This document shows, in pieces, positions 43,450 to 51,407 of a stretch of DNA of 64,000 bases (positions are counted from its first letter, which is position 1; the number at the start of each line of letters is the position of its first letter). The translations under genes and the position numbers were made by a program. Below the pieces are notes generated by a model. It ran no database searches. It had not been told where the DNA came from and saw only the letters and a program-made list of their open reading frames with translations. The DNA is from CAWCPR01 sp963797475 (lineage in GTDB: Bacteria > Chloroflexota > Anaerolineae > Anaerolineales > UBA4823), in the NCBI GenBank assembly GCA_963797475.1, contig CAWCPR010000012.1:124001-188000 (forward strand), read 5' to 3'.

Positions 43450-44496
43450 GTGAACAGTCTGGAGCGAGTTCGCGCCGCCGCCGAAGGCCGCACCGGGGAC
43501 CGGGCGCCAGTGGGCCCTTACCTGGCCAATTGGACGGCCCGCTGGGCGGGAATCCCCCTCTCGGTTTACTGTACGGACGGTCGGGCCATGGCTGTCGCTC
43601 AGCTCCAGGCCTGGGAAAGGCTGGGCCAGGATATTATCTTCCCCGATTCGGACAACTACTACCTGGCGGAGGGGTTTGGCTGCCGCGCCTTTATCCCGGA
43701 AGACGATTTCCCCAGCCTGGCGCAGCCCGCCCTGGAGCGTTTCGAGCAGGCTTTCGAGCTGGAGGTCCCGGACCCACAGCGGCAGGGTCGTATGCCGGTC
43801 ATCCTGGAGGCCATCGAGCGCATCCACGCTCAGGTGGGCGACGAAGTTGCCATCCGGGTGCCCGGAACCGGTCCATTTGCAGTGGCGGCTTACCTGGTGG
43901 GCGTGGAGCGCTTCCTCACTGAGCTGGCCCTGATCCAGCGTGGAAAAGACGAAACGCACCGGGAGGCGCTGGAACGGATGCTGGACCTGACCACCGAGGC
44001 GTTGATCCGTTTCGGGCTGGCCGAGATCGCGGCCGGCGCTCACCTGGTCCAATGCGGCGATTCCCTGGCCTCGGCCAGCGTCATCTCCCGCGAGATGTAC
44101 CGGCGATGGGTGCTCCCCCGCCACCAGAAGGTCTTCCACGCCTGGAGAGAGGCCGGGGCGCTGACCGCGCTGCACATCTGTGGGAACAACAGCCGTGTCC
44201 TGGACCTTCAGGCTCAGACAGGCGCCGATATCATCGCCATTGACCATCTTGTCGACCTGCGCCTGGCCAAAGAGCAGATCGGGGAGCGGGTCTGCCTGAT
44301 TGGCAACCTGGATCCCGTAGAAGTCATGCTTAATGGGACTCCCGAGTTGGTGGAAGCCCGCGCCCGGGAGTGCCTGTCGGTGGCGGCAGTGGGAGGTGGC
44401 TACATCCTTGGGACGGGCTGCGAAGTGCCGCCCGGCGCGCCGTTGGAGAATCTGGAAGCGCTCGTCCGGACTGGCAAGGCCCATCGTTATCTTTAA
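43450..44496 (+). CDS. uroporphyrinogen-decarboxylase-family methyltransferase, second copy
   Basis: 348 residues from GTG 43450, 12 bases after the SDR stop. MNSLERVRAAAEGRTGDRAP is the family start. The zinc-site pattern of MtaA/MtbA-type methylcobamide methyltransferases is complete here: H-x-C in TALHICGNNS and a later Cys in ILGTGCEVPPGAPLEN. This differs from the copy at 24208, which lacks the last Cys. Likely moves methyl groups to or from a corrinoid or thiol; no corrinoid protein is encoded nearby. Confidence 0.78.
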   Translation: MNSLERVRAAAEGRTGDRAPVGPYLANWTARWAGIPLSVYCTDGRAMAVAQLQAWERLGQDIIFPDSDNYYLAEGFGCRAFIPEDDFPSLAQPALERFEQAFELEVPDPQRQGRMPVILEAIERIHAQVGDEVAIRVPGTGPFAVAAYLVGVERFLTELALIQRGKDETHREALERMLDLTTEALIRFGLAEIAAGAHLVQCGDSLASASVISREMYRRWVLPRHQKVFHAWREAGALTALHICGNNSRVLDLQAQTGADIIAIDHLVDLRLAKEQIGERVCLIGNLDPVEVMLNGTPELVEARARECLSVAAVGGGYILGTGCEVPPGAPLENLEALVRTGKAHRYL

Positions 44497-44608
44497 GGCC
44501 CTGCCGGCCTTGCAGGTCTACGGGCGGCTGCCGGGATCGTGGGTCTGTAACAATGGATCGCAAACAGATTTCTGTTCACTCATCTAAGATCATAGAGGAG
44601 CGCAGGCA

Positions 44609-45742
44609 ATGGAAGAGGAATGGATCTTAACCCCGGAGGATATTGAACCGCTTCTGGAGGGGCTGGCCATCCAGGGGACCGGCGGCGGAGGTTCGCCGGA
44701 ATGGGGGCGGCAGATTCTGGAGAACGAGTTCCGCCGGGATCGGGTGATGCGCCTGGTCGACCCGGCTGCCCTGCCGGAAGACGCCCAGGTGGCCTGTGGA
44801 GGCATCATGGGCTCGGTGAAGGCTTTGGAACGGATCACTTTTGAAGGACTGTTGGAAGAGTGGGAAAAAGATTTTGTGCTGATCCGGGCTTTTTCCCTGA
44901 TGGCAAAGCTGTTGGGCCGGCCGATCGACGCCGTCGTGCCTTTCGAGGTTGGCGGGCTGAACGCGCCGGTGATCCTGTCCCTGTGCGCCAGGATGGGCCT
45001 CCCGACGGTGGACGGCGATGCGCTGGGCCGCTCCGCCCCGGAAACGCAAATGACCAGTTTCATCGGGCATGGGGTTTCGTTAACGCCCATGCCGCTGGTG
45101 GATGCGCGCGGCAATGCGGTCGTCGTCCTGGAACAGTCCAGCCCGACCTACGCCGACGAGCTCGGCCGCTGGGTGGTCACACGCGGCGGAGGTTTGGGAG
45201 GTAACAGCCACTACCCCATGAGCGGGCGGCAATTAAAGCGAGCGGTGGTCCCCAATACCATCAGCGGCGCTTTGAAAATCGGGCAGGCTTTGCTCCGGGC
45301 GCGCCGCCGGAGGGAAGACCCGGTGTCTTCGGCGGCCCAGGCGATGGGCGGAAAGATTTATTTCTATGGCGTGATCGCATCCATGAGTGAGAAAGAACGG
45401 GAGGGCTTTTACCTGACGGTTGCGGAATTGACCGGCAGCCGGGCCTGGTCGAGACGCACAGCCGAGATCACCATCATGAACGAGGCCATGTTGTTATCCC
45501 GCGATGGGAAAACCTCGGTCATCTTCCCAGATCTGATCTGCATGCTGGATCCGGAAACCGGCCGGGGCCTGATGAGCGTCGATCTGCACCCAGGTATGGA
45601 GATCGCCGTTCTGGGGGTGCCATGCCACCCACGCCTGCGCGAGGCGGTGCAGGATGAAACGGGCCGGCGGTCGTTTGCCCCGGCGCGCTATGGCTACCCC
45701 GAGCTGGAGTACCGCCCAATCGAAGAACTGGCCGGCGATTAG
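44609..45742 (+). CDS. DUF917-family protein, copy 1
   Basis: 377 residues. DUF917 landmarks: AIQGTGGGGSPEWGRQILE near the start, GGIMGSVKALERI, AVVPFEVGGLNAPVI, MGLPTVDGDALGRSAPETQM and a C-terminal domain with FPDLICMLDPETGRGL. The family is related to hydantoinase/S-methyl-thiohydantoin desulfurase-like proteins, with little biochemistry known. A hairpin (44495-44511) precedes the gene. A second copy lies at 48013, with kinase and aldolase genes between the two. Confidence 0.75.
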   Translation: MEEEWILTPEDIEPLLEGLAIQGTGGGGSPEWGRQILENEFRRDRVMRLVDPAALPEDAQVACGGIMGSVKALERITFEGLLEEWEKDFVLIRAFSLMAKLLGRPIDAVVPFEVGGLNAPVILSLCARMGLPTVDGDALGRSAPETQMTSFIGHGVSLTPMPLVDARGNAVVVLEQSSPTYADELGRWVVTRGGGLGGNSHYPMSGRQLKRAVVPNTISGALKIGQALLRARRRREDPVSSAAQAMGGKIYFYGVIASMSEKEREGFYLTVAELTGSRAWSRRTAEITIMNEAMLLSRDGKTSVIFPDLICMLDPETGRGLMSVDLHPGMEIAVLGVPCHPRLREAVQDETGRRSFAPARYGYPELEYRPIEELAGD

Positions 45743-45797
45743 CCCGGTTATGGCAGCGAAAGAAAGCCCGACGAATTTGCTCAAGGAGAGATAAGCC

Positions 45798-46142
45798 ATG
45801 CCCGTCGTGTTCTGGATGTCGAAACTCAAGCCGGTAGTACGGCCGGAAGATTACGAAAGATGGATCAAGGAGTTCGATTACGCCAACGCCCCTGAGCTAA
45901 AAACCATCCTGTCGTACCGGGCATACCGTGTGGAGCGGCCCTTTAGCGAGGGTGAAATGCTTTTCGACTACCTGGAAGTGATCGAAGTTACCGGTCTTGA
46001 GGAATACCGGAAAGAGCTGGAAGAAAACCCGGCGGCGAAAGCGGTCGCGGATCAGTGGGGCGGGTTTCTGGATCTGGTGGGCAGCCTGCAGGCTGAGTTC
46101 ATCCCTCCCGGTTTTTCTCGAATTCCAGGTCTGGAGGCTTGA
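45798..46142 (+). CDS. small RedY/dimeric alpha-beta-barrel-like protein
   Basis: 114 residues, ATG with AAGGAGAGATAAGCC upstream. FWMSKLKPVVRPEDYERWIK, YRVERPFSEGEMLFDYLEVI and ADQWGGFLDLVGSL resemble RedY/HapK-type or other ferredoxin-fold dimeric proteins. No catalytic motif is evident. It lies two bases before the KDG-kinase gene and probably has an accessory catabolic role (isomerase or lyase-like), which is a guess. Confidence 0.5.
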   Translation: MPVVFWMSKLKPVVRPEDYERWIKEFDYANAPELKTILSYRAYRVERPFSEGEMLFDYLEVIEVTGLEEYRKELEENPAAKAVADQWGGFLDLVGSLQAEFIPPGFSRIPGLEA

Positions 46143-46144
46143 CG

Positions 46145-47299
46145 ATGGATCAAAGCATCCCATTCGATATCACCAAAGATGACCTGAGCCAGTTATCCGG
46201 GAGCGGACCCGCCTTCGTCACATTTGGGGAGGTCATGGTGCGGGAGACGCCGGCGGACATGGAGCGTCCAGAGCGGACCCGCCTGGTGCGGCTTTCCATG
46301 GCCGGCAGCGAATACACGCTCGCCATCGCCTTAAGCCGGCTGGGGATCCCCTCGGCGTACATCACCCGCGTGCCCGATAACGCCTACGGCCGGGCGGTTC
46401 GGAACATCGCCCGAGAGAATGGCGTGGATACCCGGCACTTCGTCTGGGCACCAAAAACGGAGCCGGTCGGGCGCTTCATTTACGAGATCGGCCGCACGCC
46501 CAGGAAAGACGTCGGGGTGTACCAGCGCATGTTTTCCGCCGCTTCCAGGCTGGACGCCGGGATGGTGGATTGGCGAGAGGCCTTGAAAGGGGCGCAGCTA
46601 CTCCATACTTCCGGAATCACGTTCGGATTGGCCTCCCACAGCAAATACGAACGCAACTTCTGCCATGAAGCGTTCAAAGAAGCTGTGGCCAACAAGCCGG
46701 ATGCCTGCCTGGTGGGGCTGGATTTCAATTACCGGGCCACCCTCTGGAGTTCTGACCTGGCGCGGGAGATTATAACGCCGATCGTAAGCGATCATATCGA
46801 TGTGCTGATCACCACAATCGAGGATATGGCCAGGCTCTACGGGATCCACTGCGGGCAGTACTCGGCAAAGCAGATCGTCGACGGCGACATGGGTCACATC
46901 GAAGACGACGACATCCGTTCCTTCGCTCGGCAGTTGATGGAAAGGTTTGGCGTCAGGATTGCGGCCATCACGATCCGCTATCCCGATTCTTTCGAGCAGC
47001 ACCGCTGGGAATTGGCCGCGATGGACCGGGAGGGGAATTTCTTTCGCTCCCCGGCGGTCCGTGCGGTCACCCTGGCGGACCGGTTGGGCGGGGGCGATTC
47101 CTGGAATGCGGGTTTTTACTACGGGCTCCTCACCGCGGGCTTCAACGACACAGGAATCGCCAAAGGGGTCCTGGTGGGCGATGCCACCACCCGCATCAAG
47201 CAAACCCTGATGTTCGACTTGGCGATCGTTGACCGGGGCGAAGTCCAGGCGCTAATGCGGGAAGATGTGTCCGGCGGCGGAAAGCGCACCGTGCGTTAA
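46145..47299 (+). CDS. kdgK: PfkB-family sugar kinase, 2-keto-3-deoxygluconate-kinase-like
   Basis: 384 residues from ATG 46145. FVTFGEVMVRETPADMER, GSEYTLAIALSRLGIPSAYI and YGRAVRNIARENGVDT are typical of KDG kinases; the ATP-site and catalytic Asp are in LADRLGGGDSWNAGFYYG (GGGD in place of GAGD). It should make KDPG from KDG with ATP in the cytoplasm. Directly followed by a KDPG-aldolase gene, which strongly supports the assignment. Slightly longer than average (usual 310-340). Confidence 0.8.
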   Translation: MDQSIPFDITKDDLSQLSGSGPAFVTFGEVMVRETPADMERPERTRLVRLSMAGSEYTLAIALSRLGIPSAYITRVPDNAYGRAVRNIARENGVDTRHFVWAPKTEPVGRFIYEIGRTPRKDVGVYQRMFSAASRLDAGMVDWREALKGAQLLHTSGITFGLASHSKYERNFCHEAFKEAVANKPDACLVGLDFNYRATLWSSDLAREIITPIVSDHIDVLITTIEDMARLYGIHCGQYSAKQIVDGDMGHIEDDDIRSFARQLMERFGVRIAAITIRYPDSFEQHRWELAAMDREGNFFRSPAVRAVTLADRLGGGDSWNAGFYYGLLTAGFNDTGIAKGVLVGDATTRIKQTLMFDLAIVDRGEVQALMREDVSGGGKRTVR

Positions 47300-47318
47300 T
47301 AGGCGAGGGAGGGCTGAG

Positions 47319-47978
47319 ATGGACAAAGTGCAAAAGCTGAACATGATCCGGGAAAGCGGGGTGATTGCCATCATGCGGGCGAAGAGTACAGACCAGCTCA
47401 TCGCCGCGGCGGACGCCATCAAAGAGGGAGGCGTGCGGGTGATCGAGGTCACGATGACCACGCCCGGTGCGCTGGCAGTGATTACGGAGGCCAGATGCCG
47501 CTATGGCGAGGAAATGCTCTTCGGGGCCGGCACGGTTTTGGATGCGGAAACGGCGCGGGCCGCTATCCTTGCCGGAGCGGACTTCGTGGTCGCCCCAACG
47601 CTGAACCTGGAGATGGTCGCGTTGTGCAACCGGTACGGCGTCCCCGTTGTGCCGGGCTGTTTTACGCCCACGGAGTTATTGACGGCCTGGGAGGCGGGCG
47701 CCGACCTGCTCAAATTGTTCCCGGCTTCGGTTGGCGGGCCTGAGCTGGTTAAGGCGGTCCTGGCTCCCCTGCCCCAGCTCGCCATAGTCCCGGTGGGAGG
47801 GGTCGACCTGTCCACCGCGGCCGATTTCATCCGCAGCGGTGCGGCGGCCCTGGGCGTCGGCGGCAGCCTGATCAACCAGAAGCTGCTGGATGGCGGCGAC
47901 CTGGGCGAGCTGACACGGCGGGCGGCGGCCTTTATCGAAGAGGTGAGGACGGGTCGCGCAAAATCGTCTTCTTCGTGA
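47319..47978 (+). CDS. eda: 2-dehydro-3-deoxyphosphogluconate (KDPG) aldolase
   Basis: 219 residues. Class-I aldolase: VIAIMRAKSTDQLI, the Glu in RVIEVTMTTPGAL, LFGAGTVLDAETA, VVPGCFTPTEL and the Schiff-base Lys in LLKLFPASVGG, with phosphate-binding GGVDLSTAADFI. It cleaves KDPG to pyruvate and glyceraldehyde 3-phosphate, the last step of the Entner-Doudoroff branch fed by the kinase. KDPGal cleavage is also possible. Confidence 0.88.
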   Translation: MDKVQKLNMIRESGVIAIMRAKSTDQLIAAADAIKEGGVRVIEVTMTTPGALAVITEARCRYGEEMLFGAGTVLDAETARAAILAGADFVVAPTLNLEMVALCNRYGVPVVPGCFTPTELLTAWEAGADLLKLFPASVGGPELVKAVLAPLPQLAIVPVGGVDLSTAADFIRSGAAALGVGGSLINQKLLDGGDLGELTRRAAAFIEEVRTGRAKSSSS

Positions 47979-48012
47979 TGGCTGGCGTCGTTACAACCAT
48001 CGAGGCATAGTC

Positions 48013-49098
48013 ATGAGAATTCTGCGAAAAGAGAATATCGAAGACATTATGATCGGCTCGGGCTTCCTGGGCAGCGGTGGCGGCGGCTCTCCAGCGCAGG
48101 GCAGGATGCTGGTCGACTATGTGTTGCGCATCTCGCCGGAAGTGATGCTCGCCGGTCCGCAGGAGATCGACCCGGGCGCGTGGGTGGCGGTCGTCGGGGG
48201 GATGGGCTCGCCGGCTGCGGCGCTGGAGAAGGGGATTTTCTATGCCCCCACACGCGCCCTTGAAGCCCTCGAGCGGGCGATGGGCTGCCGCTTCTCGGCG
48301 GTCATTCCGCTTGAGCTGGGCAGCGGCAACAGCATTGCCCCCCTATCCGTCGCAGCGCATAAAGGGATCCCGGTCGTCGACGGCGATGGCGCAGGCCGGG
48401 CGATCCCGCAACTGGATATGACCACCTACGCGATCTTCGGCGTGCCCATCTCGCCTTTTACGTTGGCGAATGAAACCGACGTCTCTGTCGTCCTGTATAC
48501 CAACGACCCGGCTCAGATCGAACGCCTGGCTCGGGCGGTCACCATCGAGTTTGGCATGGTTGCCGGGTTTGCCACCCACGCCATGCAGGGCGATGCGTTG
48601 GGAGAGATCGCCGTCCCAGGCACGCTGAGCCAGGCGGAGAAAATTGGCGCGACGTTGCGCCGCGCCCGGGAGTGCGGCGCCAACCCGATCGCAGCGCTGG
48701 AGACACTCCTGGATGCTCGCATCCTGATCCGGGGATCGATTGCCCAGGTCAGCACGGAGACGAAAGCCGGCTTTGACTTTGGCTCGTTCGTTGTGCAAGC
48801 CGAAATGGGGCGAACGGTGCGGGTGGACTTCAAAAACGAGAATATGATCGCATGGGAGGCCGGCAGGCCTATCGCCATGGCCCCGGACATGATTTGCTGC
48901 CTGTGCGAAGATGGGCAGCCGGTGACGAATGTGGACGTGCGCGAAGGGATGAGGGTGGCTTTCTTCGGCTTGCAAGCGCCTGCCAAATGGCGGTCGCCGC
49001 AGGCTGCCCGTGTGTTCGCCCGGGTGCTGGAGAAGATCGGCTACGCCGGCCCGTATGTGCCCATGGAAACGCTGTTGGCTGGGGGAGAAAACGACTGA
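48013..49098 (+). CDS. DUF917-family protein, copy 2
   Basis: 361 residues. IGSGFLGSGGGGSPAQGRML, GGMGSPAAALEKGI, SAVIPLELGSGNSIAP and KGIPVVDGDGAGRAIPQLDM match the family; C-terminal DMICCLCEDGQPVTNVDVRE. It shares the Gly-rich N-terminal loop and the VDGD motif with copy 1 but is clearly diverged (perhaps 30 percent identical by eye). Last gene of the long operon that begins near 36975; a perfect hairpin at 49182 follows. Confidence 0.75.
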   Translation: MRILRKENIEDIMIGSGFLGSGGGGSPAQGRMLVDYVLRISPEVMLAGPQEIDPGAWVAVVGGMGSPAAALEKGIFYAPTRALEALERAMGCRFSAVIPLELGSGNSIAPLSVAAHKGIPVVDGDGAGRAIPQLDMTTYAIFGVPISPFTLANETDVSVVLYTNDPAQIERLARAVTIEFGMVAGFATHAMQGDALGEIAVPGTLSQAEKIGATLRRARECGANPIAALETLLDARILIRGSIAQVSTETKAGFDFGSFVVQAEMGRTVRVDFKNENMIAWEAGRPIAMAPDMICCLCEDGQPVTNVDVREGMRVAFFGLQAPAKWRSPQAARVFARVLEKIGYAGPYVPMETLLAGGEND

Positions 49099-49181
49099 AG
49101 CTATGTCCTAGCCGGACCCACGAAGAGGGGAATCTCAGGCCCTTCTCTGCGAATGTTGAAATATCATCCGCCAAAGGCGAA

Positions 49182-49211
49182 AGGTGGCGTCAGGATTTCC
49201 TGACGCCACCT
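49182..49211. terminator. bidirectional terminator-like hairpin
   Basis: Perfect 13-bp stem AGGTGGCGTCAGG / CCTGACGCCACCT with a four-base loop, between convergent genes (DUF917 copy 2 on plus, PhoX-like on minus). There is no strong T-run on either side, so it may act with a protein factor or by blocking read-through. Confidence 0.6.
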
Positions 49212-49249
49212 GTGCGCTGTGTCTCCCCCATCTGGCAGCATTTTATGGC

Positions 49250-50707
49250 TTACCTGCGACCGGGAGGGATGCGCAGAGCCAAGAACTGGCCCCCTTCCAC
49301 CAGTTCGGGATCTTCGAGGTTGTAATGGGCCTGCACCGTAAGCAGGAACCAGCCCTGCCCCAGGACATTGGACGCATCGATGATGCCCGAAGATTCCTCG
49401 TCTTGGGTCAGGAAATTGGGAGCGCCGGGCATGAACCTGTCCGGATCGTGCTGGGCGACCAGGCTGAGCTGATCGCGGCGGGCATCATAACGCCAGGTTT
49501 TGGCAATATGTTCCTGGTTGCCGGGGTCTTCCTGGATCACTACCCGGCCGCGCCCATCGATGGCCAGGTTATCCATCATTTTTTGGCCTTCGGTTCCATC
49601 CAGGAGCATATCGATTCTCCCGCCGCCGGCCGGGTTTTTGCGGTCTTTGAAATGCAGGCGCCAAAGCCGGCTCTTCCCGGTGAAGCTGGCGGTGGTGACG
49701 AAGTAGAAGTCGTTGGGATGGGTCGGGTCCCAGGCGCCATCCTCGGGACGATTGAAGGCTGTCACCTGGTTCTGTACGCTGGTCGCCTCAAGCTCCGCGC
49801 CGCTCATATTGGATACGTCGCCTAAGCTGAAAAGGCTGAAGGAGCCTTTTGAAATTGGCGGCGTGCTGTCATTTTCCTGGATGAGACCCTCCACCTTTAC
49901 ACCGTAGAGTTGCCCGTTGGTCAGACCAGCGGCTTCTACCGGGTTATCAGAACGGGTCTTTTCGCCTACATAGATATAAATTTGACCGGTCCCGCTGTCA
50001 TCTGTTCCAGCAACCACGGTATAGCGGCCGGCATCCGGGTTAGCCACTGAGTGCTCGTGGCTAAATTTGCCCAGGCGGGGCAGCTCGTAGCTGGTACTAT
50101 CCATCAAGTGGGCGAAAGCCCGTCCTTCGGCGCCGCTTTCCTCGCCGTTCATAAAGATGCGGCCGCGATAGCCGATGCCTCTGTCACCATGCTTGTCGCT
50201 CGCTGCCTGAGCGCTCTCGCCGTGCCGCTCATCCTTGCTGTAGAATGCCGAAATTGGAGGCAGGTCTGCCGAGCAGAAGCGGTTGAAGCCCACGCTCTGG
50301 GCCGGTGGGTTATAGGTCCCGCTGACCGGGTCCCAGGTTATGACGTTTTGGATCAGGTCTTCGCCGGAAAGGGCGCGTAAATCCTTTTTGTTGATGATCC
50401 ATTTCGATATGAAGGAGCCGGTTGCTCCGTGCGCTCGTACCACACCTTCGTCCGGGTTCAATTCATGGTTTGCCACCAGCGTGAAGGTGCCATTGTTATT
50501 GTCAAATGCGCCCAGGCCATCGGGGATGCCCACCATGCGGTAATTGGAACCCGCAGGGGAATCGCCTACAGTTAGGATCGAGCGAGTCATGACACCCCTT
50601 TCTACCCCGACGATATAAGCGGGTTGCGAGCTGCTTGGCCCCTGGGTCGAGTAAGCGTAGGCCGCGCCAACGCTGCTGACCAGCAGGACCAGAATCATGA
50701 AGGACAA
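49250..50707 (-). CDS. PhoX-like (DUF839) secreted phosphatase-family protein
   Basis: About 485 residues. After a signal peptide (VLLVSSVGAAYA) the DUF839/PhoX beta-propeller reads RMVGIPDGLGAFDNNNGTFT, LVANHELNPDEG, IFMNGEESGAEGRAF, FSHEHSVANPDAGRYTVV and FNRPEDGAWDP, the residues that hold the iron/calcium centre in PhoX. The TTG at 50707 gives a signal peptide without positive charges. Starting 24 bases further upstream at an ATT (complement of 50729-50731, GAAGG just before it) adds GNKKRIFL and a normal basic n-region; see findings. Probably extracellular, phosphate- or phytate-releasing. Confidence 0.75.
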   Translation of the reverse strand: MSFMILVLLVSSVGAAYAYSTQGPSSSQPAYIVGVERGVMTRSILTVGDSPAGSNYRMVGIPDGLGAFDNNNGTFTLVANHELNPDEGVVRAHGATGSFISKWIINKKDLRALSGEDLIQNVITWDPVSGTYNPPAQSVGFNRFCSADLPPISAFYSKDERHGESAQAASDKHGDRGIGYRGRIFMNGEESGAEGRAFAHLMDSTSYELPRLGKFSHEHSVANPDAGRYTVVAGTDDSGTGQIYIYVGEKTRSDNPVEAAGLTNGQLYGVKVEGLIQENDSTPPISKGSFSLFSLGDVSNMSGAELEATSVQNQVTAFNRPEDGAWDPTHPNDFYFVTTASFTGKSRLWRLHFKDRKNPAGGGRIDMLLDGTEGQKMMDNLAIDGRGRVVIQEDPGNQEHIAKTWRYDARRDQLSLVAQHDPDRFMPGAPNFLTQDEESSGIIDASNVLGQGWFLLTVQAHYNLEDPELVEGGQFLALRIPPGRR

Positions 50708-50827
50708 AAATATTCGTTTCTTGTTACCAATACCTTCGCCAGTTACGGCGAAAAGACAGGTGATTTAGCTACATGAATGCTGCCCAAAGTGGCGATTTTC
50801 TGAAAAAGCTGGGCAACTAAAATATCA

Positions 50828-51133
50828 TCAGGTTTTTGCGGAAGTATTTTTTAACATTTCGGTCGCATATTTGCGGCCTCGGTAATAGGATTTCAGATCC
50901 AGAACGCCAAAATCGGGATCCGTCTGCCGGAAATCGCACATTAACACTTGAGATAGGTTGACCATAAACAAAGACAGATTGGCGGCATTGGTGACTGCAG
51001 TTTGGTTGACATTCATGAAATCTTCCAAGCCCCAGAACTGTTTGGCGGCTCTGAAGTTGAATTCAATGGTCTGATCACAAATGACAAATTTTGCTTCAGC
51101 CGCCCTGGTCAGTTGAAACTGAACTGGTGGCAC
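50828..51133 (-). pseudogene. C-terminal fragment of an IS4-type transposase
   Basis: About 100 residues: AAEAKFVICDQTIEFNFRAA, KQFWGLEDFMNVNQTAVTNA and ANLSLFMVNLSQVLM match the end of IS4-group transposases around the catalytic E ('IEF.FR.AK...GLEDFMN'). The DDE front part is missing; the frame runs into unrelated sequence near 51134, where the recombinase element begins. Confidence 0.65.
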
Positions 51134-51203
51134 CGACCGCTCCGTCTGCGAGGAAAAGACTGCGATACCCTCTTGGTATCCATTCAGGTACCAGGAGGTG
51201 CAG

Positions 51204-51407
51204 ATGAAGCAGGAGTGGACAATTCACAGGCAGACTGTCCAGCAAATCGACGGACAACGTCGTTGGGATCAAGCTTACCAATGCCTCCTGAAATGGGCCA
51301 GAGCGATACAACAAGGGCCGGTGACCTTGCGACAGGAGGCAAATGATGAGAGTAGCAATTTATGTCCGAGTTTCGACCAATCGCCAGATGCTGACCCAGA
51401 CCATTGA
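51204..51407 (+). CDS. small protein encoded just upstream of, and overlapping, the serine recombinase
   Basis: 67 residues from ATG 51204, five bases after AGGAGG. MKQEWTIHRQTVQQIDGQRR then WDQAYQCLLKWARAIQQGP; basic and Trp-rich, no known domain. The last 65 bases overlap the recombinase in another frame, and the recombinase ribosome site lies inside this gene, so the two are coupled. A hairpin GATACC-CTCTT-GGTATC (51164-51180) precedes it. Possibly a directionality or regulatory factor; inference only. Confidence 0.5.
   Translation: MKQEWTIHRQTVQQIDGQRRWDQAYQCLLKWARAIQQGPVTLRQEANDESSNLCPSFDQSPDADPDH

Noticed and set aside
42694..44484. 596-codon open frame on the minus strand
   Set aside because: Runs antisense through the SDR and UroD-like genes, which both have clear family motifs; no ribosome site or domain on the minus strand.
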